Shown here piece by piece: positions 27,464-35,325 of a DNA stretch of 64,000 nucleotides. Every line of letters begins with the position of its first letter. The first letter of the stretch is position 1. The stretch is taken from positions 1,054,001 to 1,118,000 of the forward strand of contig NZ_VUJV01000003.1 of the NCBI RefSeq assembly GCF_008373755.1, written 5' to 3'. Below the pieces are notes generated by a model. That model saw nothing but the letters and a program-made list of their open reading frames with translations, ran no database searches and was not told where the DNA came from. The DNA comes from Nocardioides humilatus (lineage in GTDB: Bacteria > Actinomycetota > Actinomycetes > Propionibacteriales > Nocardioidaceae). Position numbers and translations under genes: made by a program.

Positions 27464-28483
27464 TCAGATCCCGCGCTCTTCCTCGACCATCGACACGATG
27501 ATCCGCCGCGCACGTACGGCGGCGCGGTCGGCCTTGACGTTGACGTAGCGGCGCGACGGCGGGTCCTCGTCGAGGCAACGCTGCACCGTCTCGAGCACCG
27601 CCGTGTCGCGGTCGGCCATCTCGTGGAAGACCGCGGCCAGCTGCTCGCCCGCCTCGGGCGAGACAGCGGTGCCTCGCCACGAGATCTGCAGGAACACATG
27701 GGTGGCACCGGCCGACTCGGGCGTGAAGGCGTGGGTCCGGACGAGCTCGAGCTCCGGACCGTCAGCGCCGCTGATGGTGTAGGTCTGCTTGTGGAGGCCG
27801 GGCGTCACGAACGTGCCCGTCTCCTTGCGACCGAACGACTCCACGCTGTCGAGCCCGGAGACCTGGGCCTCCCACGGCGCCAGCGGCGCCTTGGGCAGCT
27901 CGCGCACGTAGGACACCGAGAGCTCGGAGACCTCCACCTCCTCCAGCGGCGGCAGCGCCTCGATCCCGGGCGGCACCATCTCGGCGTGCATCGCGAAGAC
28001 GTTGGTCAGGTCGAGGTAGTGCTCGTGCAGCAGCAGCAGGTTGGCGGCCACGTCGCGCCGCTCCCCCACACTGCTCCATCCGTCACCTTGGAGCCACGGC
28101 GTCGACGGCGGCGGACGGAGCCGCTCACCACCGGGCGTGCCGATCCACACCCAGACGAAGGGTCCACGCTCCACCACGGGGAAGGCGCGCACCTGTGCCC
28201 CCAACGGCGGGGTGTCCTGGGAGGGCACTCGCACGCAGCGGCCGGTCGCGTCGTAGGTGCAGCCGTGATAGCCGCAGACGACGAGGTCGTCCTCGCGGTG
28301 GCCGGCCGACAACGGGTAGGGGCGATGCGCGCAGCGGTCCTCGAGCGCCGCGACCGAGCCGTCGGACAGGCGGAAGAGCACGACAGGCGTGTCGAGGATG
28401 CGTCGAGCGAGGAAGTCATTGGCGACCTCGCCCATTTCGTCACGGGTGGCGGCGACGTACCAGCTGTTCTTGGGATAGCTCAT
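27464..28483 (-). CDS. Rieske non-haem iron oxygenase, VanA-like
   Basis: A 339-residue terminal oxygenase of the vanillate-demethylase type. The Rieske 2Fe-2S site is intact (CAH near residues 51-53, CGYH near 70-73). In the mononuclear iron region the usual D-x2-H-x4-H reads D-L-T-N-V-F-A-M-H, so the first His ligand is Asn. The codon reading is unambiguous (AAC). The ATG at 28483 overlaps the stop of the P450-reductase gene (ATGA), so it can share that reductase's transcript and perhaps its electrons. Substrate unknown; it could be an O-demethylase or a hydroxylase, or have altered activity. Confidence 0.83.
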   Translation of the reverse strand: MSYPKNSWYVAATRDEMGEVANDFLARRILDTPVVLFRLSDGSVAALEDRCAHRPYPLSAGHREDDLVVCGYHGCTYDATGRCVRVPSQDTPPLGAQVRAFPVVERGPFVWVWIGTPGGERLRPPPSTPWLQGDGWSSVGERRDVAANLLLLHEHYLDLTNVFAMHAEMVPPGIEALPPLEEVEVSELSVSYVRELPKAPLAPWEAQVSGLDSVESFGRKETGTFVTPGLHKQTYTISGADGPELELVRTHAFTPESAGATHVFLQISWRGTAVSPEAGEQLAAVFHEMADRDTAVLETVQRCLDEDPPSRRYVNVKADRAAVRARRIIVSMVEEERGI

Positions 28484-30879
28484 AGGTCCAGCACCAACTT
28501 CTTCGACAGGGAGCGGGAGACGCAGGTCATGATCGTGTCGCCACGCTCGCGTTCGGACTTGGACAGGATCGAGTCACGGTGGTCGGGCGTGCCGTCGACC
28601 ACGTCGGCCTCACAGGTGCCGCAGATGCCCTCCATGCACGATCCGAGTACGTCGACACCGGCCTTCTCGACCGCGTCGAAGATCGTGGTGCCCTCGGGCA
28701 CCGTCACGGTCACGCCCGACCGCGAGCACTCCACCTCGAAGGAGTCGAGCGCGTCCTCGGACGCCTCGATCTTCTTGGCGGCGAACCGCTCGAGGTGCAG
28801 GCTGCCCTCGGGCCACCCCGCGCATCCGTCCTCGACCGCGTCGAGGAGCGCACCGGGGCCACAGCAGTAGACCAACGTGTCCGGTTGCGGTGTGCCGAGC
28901 ACGGAGGCGAGGTCGAGCAGGCCCTTCTCGTCCTGCGGCCAGACCGTCACCCGGTCGTCGCTCTCGAGCCGGTCGAGGAAAGCCATCGACGCCCGCGACC
29001 GGCCGCCGTACAGCAGGCTCCACTCGGCACCGCGCGCCTCGGCCGCCTCGATCATCGCGAGGATCGGTGTGATGCCGATGCCGCCGGCGATGAACTGGTA
29101 GCGCGGCGACGACACGAGCGGGAAGTGGTTGCGCGGGCCGCGCACCCGGACGGTCGCACCCTCCGTCAGCTTCCCGTGGACGTGCGCCGACCCGCCTCGG
29201 CTGTTCGGGTCGAGGAGGACCCCGACCTTCCACGCATCGTCGGAGGCACTGCCGCACAAGGAGTACTGCCGGGTCAGCGACGGAGCGAGCATGAGGTCGA
29301 TGTGAGCGCCGGCCGTCCAGGACGGGAGCTCAGCCCCTGACGGGTCGGCGAGAGTGAGCTCGACGATCCCTTCGGCCACCTCCCGACGCGCCACGACCAA
29401 CAGGTCGACCTCGCTCTCGGTGGTGGCGACCTGCCAGCCGTCACGAGATTCGATGCGCTTCGGCTGAGGAGCAGCGGCCCGCTGTCGGGCTCGGGGCTCC
29501 TGCCCGATCGGCGCGAGGGTGACCATCAGCTTGGTGTAGCCCCGGACGAAGTTCGACTGCAGGTACTCCGGCTCCCCCAGGACCTCGATGTCCGAGAACC
29601 TCGCCAGCAGCTCCTCCCACAGGATCCGCAGCTGCATCTCGGCCAGCCGGCTGCCCATGCAGCGGTGGACACCGATGCCGAAGGAGAGGTGGTGGCGTGC
29701 GTTCTGGCGGTCGATGATGAAGTCGTCGGGGTTCTCGAACGTGCGCTCGTCCCGGTTGGCCGATGCGTACCACATGACGACCTTGTCGCCCTTGCGGATG
29801 AACTGGCCGTTGAGGACGGTGTCCTGCGTGGCGATCCGGCGCATGTAGGCCAGCGGCGTCTGCCAGCGGATGATCTCGTGGACCATCTTCGGGATGAGCC
29901 CGTGGTCTGCCCGGAGGCGGTCGAACTGGTCCGGGAACTGGTTGAGCGCGACCACGCCGCCCGACATCGAGTTGCGGGTCGTGTCGTTGCCACCGACGAC
30001 GAGGAGGATCAGGTTGCCGAGGAACTCCATCGGTCGGTTGATGAGGTCCTTGGTGTCCTCGGACATCTGCATCAGGGTGATCAGGTCGTAGCCGGGCTTC
30101 TCCCCCGCGGCCCGACGGGCGGCCTTGTCGTGCCAGAGAGCACTGAAGCTCTTCGCCATGTCGGCGATGCCCCTGTACATCTCGTCCATGTCGTTCGAGC
30201 CGCCGGTGGCCGAGGCACTGGCGGCAGCCAGGTCGGTCCAGTAGACGAGGTCGCGGCGCTGCTCGTAGGGGAAGTCGAGCAGGGTCGCGAGCATCCGCGA
30301 GGTCAGCTCGATGCTCACCTTGTCGACCCAGTCGAAGGGCTCGTTGACCGGCAGGTCGTCGAGGACCTCCTGCACCCGCGACCGGATCAGGCCCTCCATC
30401 TCCTCGAGGTTCTGGGGAGCGACGACACCTTGGACGGCGTTGCGCTGCTGGTCGTGACGCGGCGGGTCCATGGCGATGAACATCTCGATGTCCAGGCCCT
30501 CGGGCGGGGTGCCGATGACGATCTGCGGCTCGGCGGAGAACCTCTGGAAGTCCTTGTCGACGGTCATGATGTCGTCGTAGCGGGTCACCGACCAGTAGGG
30601 CCCGAAGGCGCTGTTGGCCTGGTAGTGCACCGGCGCTTCGTCGCGCAGCCGCTTGAAGTAGGGCTGCCACTGCCCCTGGCCGTAGAGGAACGGGTTGCTG
30701 ACGTCGATCTCGGTCAGCGCGAGCTCGTCGACGTCGGGGATCGCCTCATCGACGAAGACCGGCTGGTTGTCGCCGAGCACCAGCTTCTTGGCCTTCTGGA
30801 ACAGGTGCAGTCCCTGAACCTGCCGATCCATCGGGATCGTCGCCTGCGCCTTGTTGATGACCTGGCCTAGAACGCCCAT
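28480..30879 (-). CDS. CYP153-like cytochrome P450 fused to a phthalate-dioxygenase-reductase-type module
   Basis: A 799-residue self-sufficient P450. Residues 1-465 resemble CYP153A alkane/fatty-acid terminal hydroxylases: 'FGPYWSVTRYDDIM', I-helix GGNDTT, ExxR as EIIR, haem loop FGIGVHRCMG. From about 490 a reductase follows: flavin motif RQYS, NAD(P)H site GGIGITP, and a C-terminal 2Fe-2S ferredoxin with Cx4Cx2C (CMEGICGTC) plus a distal Cys. Class VII fusions of this order are known for CYP116B; a CYP153-like haem domain in it is unusual. It heads an operon with the Rieske oxygenase. Confidence 0.88.
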   Translation of the reverse strand: MGVLGQVINKAQATIPMDRQVQGLHLFQKAKKLVLGDNQPVFVDEAIPDVDELALTEIDVSNPFLYGQGQWQPYFKRLRDEAPVHYQANSAFGPYWSVTRYDDIMTVDKDFQRFSAEPQIVIGTPPEGLDIEMFIAMDPPRHDQQRNAVQGVVAPQNLEEMEGLIRSRVQEVLDDLPVNEPFDWVDKVSIELTSRMLATLLDFPYEQRRDLVYWTDLAAASASATGGSNDMDEMYRGIADMAKSFSALWHDKAARRAAGEKPGYDLITLMQMSEDTKDLINRPMEFLGNLILLVVGGNDTTRNSMSGGVVALNQFPDQFDRLRADHGLIPKMVHEIIRWQTPLAYMRRIATQDTVLNGQFIRKGDKVVMWYASANRDERTFENPDDFIIDRQNARHHLSFGIGVHRCMGSRLAEMQLRILWEELLARFSDIEVLGEPEYLQSNFVRGYTKLMVTLAPIGQEPRARQRAAAPQPKRIESRDGWQVATTESEVDLLVVARREVAEGIVELTLADPSGAELPSWTAGAHIDLMLAPSLTRQYSLCGSASDDAWKVGVLLDPNSRGGSAHVHGKLTEGATVRVRGPRNHFPLVSSPRYQFIAGGIGITPILAMIEAAEARGAEWSLLYGGRSRASMAFLDRLESDDRVTVWPQDEKGLLDLASVLGTPQPDTLVYCCGPGALLDAVEDGCAGWPEGSLHLERFAAKKIEASEDALDSFEVECSRSGVTVTVPEGTTIFDAVEKAGVDVLGSCMEGICGTCEADVVDGTPDHRDSILSKSERERGDTIMTCVSRSLSKKLVLDL

Positions 30880-30906
30880 GACTACAACCGCCTTGTGGAG
30901 AGTTTC

Positions 30907-30918
30907 TGTCGCGTGACA
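30907..30918. promoter_or_regulatory. Short inverted repeat at the P450 operon promoter
   Basis: TGTCGCGTGACA has TGTC/GACA arms with a 4-nt spacer, in an AT-rich patch upstream of the P450 start. A -35-like TTGTCA and a -10-like TTTAGT, 17 nt apart, lie next to it on the minus strand. Confidence 0.4.
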
Positions 30919-30944
30919 AAACTAAACCATAAGTCGCCGTTGAT

Positions 30945-30965
30945 GACAATAGTGACCTTTTTGTC
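30945..30965. promoter_or_regulatory. Probable TetR operator at the P450-Rieske promoter
   Basis: GACA-N13-TGTC over 21 bp, with the same length and the same internal T (position 9) and CT (13-14) as the two sites upstream of tetR. A degenerate copy (GACA-N13-AGTC, 30915-30935) lies exactly 30 bp away, repeating the 30-bp spacing seen at tetR. Confidence 0.55.
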
Positions 30966-30976
30966 GCACCCGTGGA

Positions 30977-31348
30977 TCAGGACGGTCGCCGGGTCGCGCC
31001 CCAGAGCCCGACACCGATGCCGACGATGGCACCGCCGAGCCCGATGGCCTTCGCCGATCCGCTCATCTCGTGGTGCACCGGCAGCCCACCCAGGAAGTCC
31101 GCGGCGTCCGCGCCGCCCGATGCGAGGAACCAGCCACGGGTGTCCTTGCCCCGCAACGACGACTGCAGCAGCATCGCGCCGATCAGGAAGTCGCGGTAGC
31201 CCATCGATCGCAGGAGCAGGCGCGCGGTGTTGTCGACCTCGTCCTTGTTGCCCCAGAGCCGGTTGGCCCCGAGCGGGTCCACGAGGAAGTGCACGCCGGA
31301 GGAGAAACGGATCCCGCCGGCGACGAGGGCAGGGACATCAACAGCCAT
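30977..31348 (-). CDS. Small membrane protein of unknown function
   Basis: A 123-residue protein with a hydrophobic C-terminal helix ('IGLGGAIVGIGVGLWG') and weaker hydrophobic segments at the N-terminus and centre ('DFLIGAMLL'). It resembles DUF4267-like small integral membrane proteins, which I cannot confirm. It lies upstream of the P450 operon on the same strand but is separated by that operon's promoter, so it is probably a separate unit. Confidence 0.55.
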   Translation of the reverse strand: MAVDVPALVAGGIRFSSGVHFLVDPLGANRLWGNKDEVDNTARLLLRSMGYRDFLIGAMLLQSSLRGKDTRGWFLASGGADAADFLGGLPVHHEMSGSAKAIGLGGAIVGIGVGLWGATRRPS

Positions 31349-31395
31349 GAACCGACACTAGCGACGGCCGCCGGACTCCACCCCTACGAAGTCGA

Positions 31396-31424
31396 AGAGC
31401 CCCCGGTCAATGACCGGAGGCTCT
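31396..31424 (-). terminator. Hairpin downstream of tRNA-Ala
   Basis: A stem AGAGCC-C-CCGGTCA paired with its complement, with one mismatch and a tight loop, just past the tRNA 3' end on the minus strand. The T-tract is weak. Confidence 0.5.
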
Positions 31425-31432
31425 CGAATATT

Positions 31433-31508
31433 TGGTGGAGGTGAGGGGACTCGAACCCCTGGCCTTCTCGATGCGAACGAGACGCGCTACCAGCTGCGCC
31501 ACACCCCC
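31433..31508 (-). tRNA. tRNA-Ala (anticodon CGC)
   Basis: A full cloverleaf can be drawn: acceptor GGGGGUG/CACCUCC with one G-U pair, D-arm GCGC/GCGC, anticodon stem UCUCG/CGAGA, loop UUCGCAU, T-arm AGGGG/CCCCU, and an encoded CCA. Anticodon CGC reads GCG (Ala). Confidence 0.95.
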
Positions 31509-31562
31509 AAACGAGGGGAAACGGTAGCACCAGGGCCACCGTGTCCCCGAATCCAGGTGGGG

Positions 31563-32408
31563 TCAGGCGCCGGAGGCCCGGCGCTGCTCGCGGGCGGTCT
31601 CCTCGGCACGCTGCTGCGAGGCACCGCGGGCGAGCTCGGAGTCGGCTGCGTTGCGTCCCGAGCTCCACACGCCAGTGGCGTCGAGGTCGATGGTGCGGAC
31701 CGTCCGGCCGGCCTGCGCCTTGCCGACGTAGGTCGGGAGCGTGACCGGCACGGGGTCCCAGCCGTCGGGGTCAGCGGGAGCAACGGGCGCAGCGGCCGCG
31801 GCGTCGTCGACGCGGACCGCCGGGAACTCCTCGGTGTTGTCGCCCGCGTCCTCCTCCGCCATGGCCTCGTCGGCCAGGGTGGTGCGGCGCCGGCGGACCG
31901 GGGCGGTGCGGGCGCGCATCGCGCGCTCCTGCTTGACCATCAGCCGGCAGGCGACGAGCCAGGCCACGAGGAGGGTGGCCGGCGCGGCCATCCAGACCCA
32001 GCCGATCGTGCCGACCGCAGCCAGCACGGCGACCAAGACGGTGAGGGCGGCGATCGTGCCGAGCACGCGACGGCGACGCTCGGCGGCCCGCGCGGCAGCC
32101 AGCTTGCGCGCGCGCAGCTGCGCGCGGGAGAGCGGAGCCCGCAGGGGCTCGTCGACCTCGACCTCGGGGGCGTCGCCTTCGGCGTCACGCTGGGCAGCGG
32201 GGGCGGTGGCGCGCGTCGTACGGCCGATGACGAGCTTGGCCTTGTCGGCGGAGACGGCCTCGCGGCTCGCCAGCACGCGGACGCGGTCGCTGAAGCTCTC
32301 GACCGACCGGCTGACCCGATCGATCTCGTGGTGCTTGAGCGCCTTGGGGATGAGGTAGACGGCCCAGGCAACCGCCAGGGCGACGAAGATCAATGCGCTC
32401 AGGTCCAC
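31563..32408 (-). CDS. sepX: Divisome protein SepX/GlpR
   Basis: A 281-residue protein that begins with a membrane helix (residues 4-20) followed by the signature 'YLIPKALKHHEIDRVSRSV'. A second pair of hydrophobic helices lies at about 115-155 and a disordered tail follows. This matches actinobacterial SepX/GlpR, the membrane partner of the gephyrin-like protein Glp at the division septum. A GTG at 32408 with a TAGCCT -10 box 7 nt upstream suggests a leaderless transcript. It sits in the glp-mog-moaC-rimJ cluster, which supports the call. Confidence 0.82.
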   Translation of the reverse strand: MDLSALIFVALAVAWAVYLIPKALKHHEIDRVSRSVESFSDRVRVLASREAVSADKAKLVIGRTTRATAPAAQRDAEGDAPEVEVDEPLRAPLSRAQLRARKLAAARAAERRRRVLGTIAALTVLVAVLAAVGTIGWVWMAAPATLLVAWLVACRLMVKQERAMRARTAPVRRRRTTLADEAMAEEDAGDNTEEFPAVRVDDAAAAAPVAPADPDGWDPVPVTLPTYVGKAQAGRTVRTIDLDATGVWSSGRNAADSELARGASQQRAEETAREQRRASGA

Positions 32409-32491
32409 ACAGCAGAGGCTATGACCGCTACCTCACAACGGGGCGTATGTCTATCGGTGTGTCACAGATTGACCCGTGTGACTGGTGGTGT

Positions 32492-33172
32492 TCATCCGTT
32501 CGCGGATGCGTCGCCGCCCCACTCCTCGAGCCGGGCCAGCAGGCCCTTGGGGGCCTCCTCCTTGGTGATGGCGAAGATGCGGTGGTCGCGCCAGCCGCCG
32601 TCGATGTGCAGGAAGCCCGGCGCGTAGCCGACCTCGCGGATGCCGAGCTTCTCGACGACGCGCAGCGAGTTGGAGTTCTCGGGCCGGATGCAGATCTCGA
32701 GCCGGTGCAGCTTGGCGTTGAAGAAGCAGTGGTCGACCGCCATCGCGACGGCTCGCGGCATGACGCCGCGGCCGGCGTACTTCTGGTCGATCCAGTAGCC
32801 GATCGACGCGAACTGCGCGGAGCCACGCACGATGTTGTTGACACTCACCTGGCCGGCGAAGTGTCCGTCGACCTCGAGCACGAAGGGGTACGTCGTCCCT
32901 CGCCGCGCCGCTCGGGTCAACCGACGCACGAGAGCGGGGAAGGTGGTCGGCCGCCCTTCGCCACCGGGCGGGACGGTGGCGTCCCACTGCGAGAGCCAGG
33001 CCAGGTTGCGGCGGCGGGTGTCACGCCAGGCACGCGCGTCGGAGCGCCGGATCGGCCGCAGCGTGACCACCGGGTCGGTGCCCGACATCAGCTGGTTGGG
33101 CCAGGCCCGCCCCTCGCTCGAGACGATCATCCGCTCGCGGGCGAGGCGGCGCAGCCGGTCGTCGGGGCTCAA
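32492..33172 (-). CDS. rimJ: GNAT-family N-acetyltransferase, RimJ-like
   Basis: A protein of up to 226 residues with the GNAT fold: 'VTLRPIRRSDARAW', acetyl-CoA motif 'GYWIDQKYAGRGVMPRAV', then 'FFNAKLHRLEICIRPENSNS' and 'VEKLGIREVGY'. RimJ-type enzymes acetylate protein N-termini. Two starts are possible: TTG at 33172, overlapping the mog stop (TTGA) with GGGAG 7 nt upstream, or ATG at 33130. The TTG is preferred for the overlap and ribosome site. Confidence 0.82.
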   Translation of the reverse strand: MSPDDRLRRLARERMIVSSEGRAWPNQLMSGTDPVVTLRPIRRSDARAWRDTRRRNLAWLSQWDATVPPGGEGRPTTFPALVRRLTRAARRGTTYPFVLEVDGHFAGQVSVNNIVRGSAQFASIGYWIDQKYAGRGVMPRAVAMAVDHCFFNAKLHRLEICIRPENSNSLRVVEKLGIREVGYAPGFLHIDGGWRDHRIFAITKEEAPKGLLARLEEWGGDASANG

Positions 33173-33639
33173 TGGTCGCTCCCCACGATCTGCTCGACCG
33201 CGTGCACGAGCACCGGCGCGAGCACGGCGAGCGCGTCCTTCACCCCACCGCGCGATCCGGGGAGGTTGACGACCAGACAGGCACCCGCGACACCAGCGAG
33301 CCCCCGGGAGAGCGCAGCCGTCGGCACGCCCTTGGCGACACCGGCGGCCCGGATCGCCTCGGCGATGCCGGGCACCTCGCGGTCGAGCAGCGGCGCCGTC
33401 ACCTCCGGGGTCCGGTCGGTCGGCGTCAGGCCGGTGCCCCCCGTGGTGAGCACCACGCGCGCCCCGCCGGCGACGGCCTCGGCGATCGCCGTGCCCACCG
33501 GCTCGCCGTCGGGTCGAACCACCGGGGCCTCGACTGCGAAGCCCAGCTCCTGCAGGGCCGCGACGATGAGCGGGCCGGTCGTGTCCTCGTAGACCCCGGC
33601 CGCAGCCCGGTTCGAGGCGACGACGACCACTGCCTTCAT
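33169..33639 (-). CDS. mog: Molybdopterin adenylyltransferase family protein, Mog/MoaB
   Basis: A 156-residue protein with the MoCF-domain motifs 'LTTGGTGLTPTDRTPE' and 'VNLPGSRGGVKDAL'. It adenylylates molybdopterin before metal insertion. ATGA overlap with moaC. Confidence 0.88.
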   Translation of the reverse strand: MKAVVVVASNRAAAGVYEDTTGPLIVAALQELGFAVEAPVVRPDGEPVGTAIAEAVAGGARVVLTTGGTGLTPTDRTPEVTAPLLDREVPGIAEAIRAAGVAKGVPTAALSRGLAGVAGACLVVNLPGSRGGVKDALAVLAPVLVHAVEQIVGSDH

Positions 33640-34112
33640 CGCGACCAGTCCCCGGACTTCCCGCCGGTCTTCGTCTCGACGCGCACATCGGTGATCACGG
33701 CGCCCTTGTCGACGGCCTTGACCATGTCGATGACGGTGAGCGCCGCGACCGAGACCGCGGTGAGCGCCTCCATCTCGACGCCGGTGCGGTCGCTGGTGCG
33801 GACCGTCGCGAGGATCTCGACAGCGTCGTCGGCGACGGTGAGGTCGACGGTCACCCCGGAGAGCGCGAGCGGGTGGCACAGCGGGATCAGGTCGGGCGTG
33901 CGCTTCGCGCCCATGATCCCCGCGATCCGCGCGACCGCGAGGGCATCGCCCTTCGGCACGCCCTCGCCCCGCAGCAGTGCGACGACCTCGGACGACACGA
34001 GCACCCGCCCCGACGCGGACGCCGTCCGCACCGTGACCGCCTTCTCCGAGACGTCGACCATCCGGGCCGCGCCCGACTCGTCGACGTGGGTCAGCCCCCG
34101 TGGCTCAGTCAT
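33636..34112 (-). CDS. moaC: Cyclic pyranopterin monophosphate synthase MoaC
   Basis: A 158-residue protein with the family signature 'LTHVDESGAARMVDV', the catalytic 'LIPLCHPLALSGV' and 'VEMEALTAVSVAALTVIDM'. Second step of molybdenum cofactor synthesis. It lies 16 bp after glp and overlaps mog. Confidence 0.92.
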   Translation of the reverse strand: MTEPRGLTHVDESGAARMVDVSEKAVTVRTASASGRVLVSSEVVALLRGEGVPKGDALAVARIAGIMGAKRTPDLIPLCHPLALSGVTVDLTVADDAVEILATVRTSDRTGVEMEALTAVSVAALTVIDMVKAVDKGAVITDVRVETKTGGKSGDWSR

Positions 34113-34128
34113 GTGGACTATGTTCCCA

Positions 34129-35325
34129 TCACCCGAGCGGGAGGATCTCGACCTCGGCGCCGGCCGGCACCGGAGCGTCGCCGGGTGGCATGACCAGGAG
34201 CACGTCAGCCGCAGCCAGGAGTCGCTGCGAGTGGCCGACGTGGCCAGGCAACTGCGCGACGCGGCCGGGACCGACCTGCACGGCGGGGAGGACCAGGGTC
34301 CGGTCGCTCGCGACGTCGACCGGAGCGTCGAGCACCGCGCGTGCCGACGACCGCGGAACGCGACCTGCAAGGGCGCGCAGGGCCGGCTCGGCGAAGAGCC
34401 GGAAGGAGGAGTACGCCGCGACCGGGGTGCCGGGGAGGCAGAGGACCGGCACTCGCCGACCGTCAGAGGCGAGGATCAGTCCGCAACCCTGCGGACGACC
34501 AGGCTTCACGGCGACGCCTCCGAACCAGAAGCCGTCGCGACCGCGCAGCGCCGCCTTCACCACGTCGTGGTCCCCCGCTGAGATACCACCGGTGGTGACG
34601 ACCAGGTCGGCGAGCTCGGCGGCAGCCAGGACCTGCTCGAGCAGCGCGGCCGGGGCGTCGGGCACCGGCCCGAAGGCCTGGACGGTCGCACCTGCGGCCG
34701 CCGCGGCGGCCGAGATCGCCACGGTGTTGCTGTCGGACACCTCGCCGGCCCCGCTCGCCCCGCCGACGACGAGTTCGGCACCGGTCGCGATGACTGCGAC
34801 ACGTGGGGCGGGATGCACCGACACCGAGCCCACCCCGACCCCGGCGATCAGTGCCAGGTGAGCAGGCGCAAGGAGTGCACCGGTAGCGACGACCACGGAT
34901 CCGGCCACGACGTCCTCGCCCGCGCGACGGATGTGGCGGCCAGTGGCGACCGTCTGCCCGATCGCCACGACATCGACCCCGCGGTCGGTCCACTCGAAAG
35001 GCACGACGGCATCGGCACCCGAGGGCACCGGGGCGCCGGTCATGATCCGCCAGGCGGTCCCGGGAGTGAGTGAGGGCAGCGACGCGTCGCCCGCAGCGAC
35101 CACCCCGGCAACGGGAAGGCTGACCGGCGCGGAGACGTCAGCGGCCCGGACGGCGTACCCGTCCATCGCGGCGTGGTCGAAGCGCGGCAGGGCGGTCGGC
35201 GCCGTGACATCGGCGGCGCTCACCAGCCCCATCGCATCGGCCGTCGGCACGGTGACCGGCGCCAGCGGCGTGACGAGGGCGAGGACCCGCGCGAGGTGGT
35301 CCTCGACCGGGACCGACTCAGCCAT
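34129..35325 (-). CDS. glp: Gephyrin-like protein Glp / MoeA-type molybdenumtransferase
   Basis: A 398-residue MoeA/gephyrin-E protein with the motifs 'LPRFDHAAMDGYAVRAAD', 'IMTGAPVPSGAD', 'VSDSNTVA', 'TTGGISAGDHD' and 'CLPGTPVAAYSSF'. In Corynebacterium the copy in this context (Glp) acts in the divisome with GlpR rather than in cofactor synthesis. Here moaC and mog follow directly, so either role, or both, is possible. The ATG at 35325 overlaps the uridylyltransferase stop by 8 bases. Confidence 0.87.
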   Translation of the reverse strand: MAESVPVEDHLARVLALVTPLAPVTVPTADAMGLVSAADVTAPTALPRFDHAAMDGYAVRAADVSAPVSLPVAGVVAAGDASLPSLTPGTAWRIMTGAPVPSGADAVVPFEWTDRGVDVVAIGQTVATGRHIRRAGEDVVAGSVVVATGALLAPAHLALIAGVGVGSVSVHPAPRVAVIATGAELVVGGASGAGEVSDSNTVAISAAAAAAGATVQAFGPVPDAPAALLEQVLAAAELADLVVTTGGISAGDHDVVKAALRGRDGFWFGGVAVKPGRPQGCGLILASDGRRVPVLCLPGTPVAAYSSFRLFAEPALRALAGRVPRSSARAVLDAPVDVASDRTLVLPAVQVGPGRVAQLPGHVGHSQRLLAAADVLLVMPPGDAPVPAGAEVEILPLG

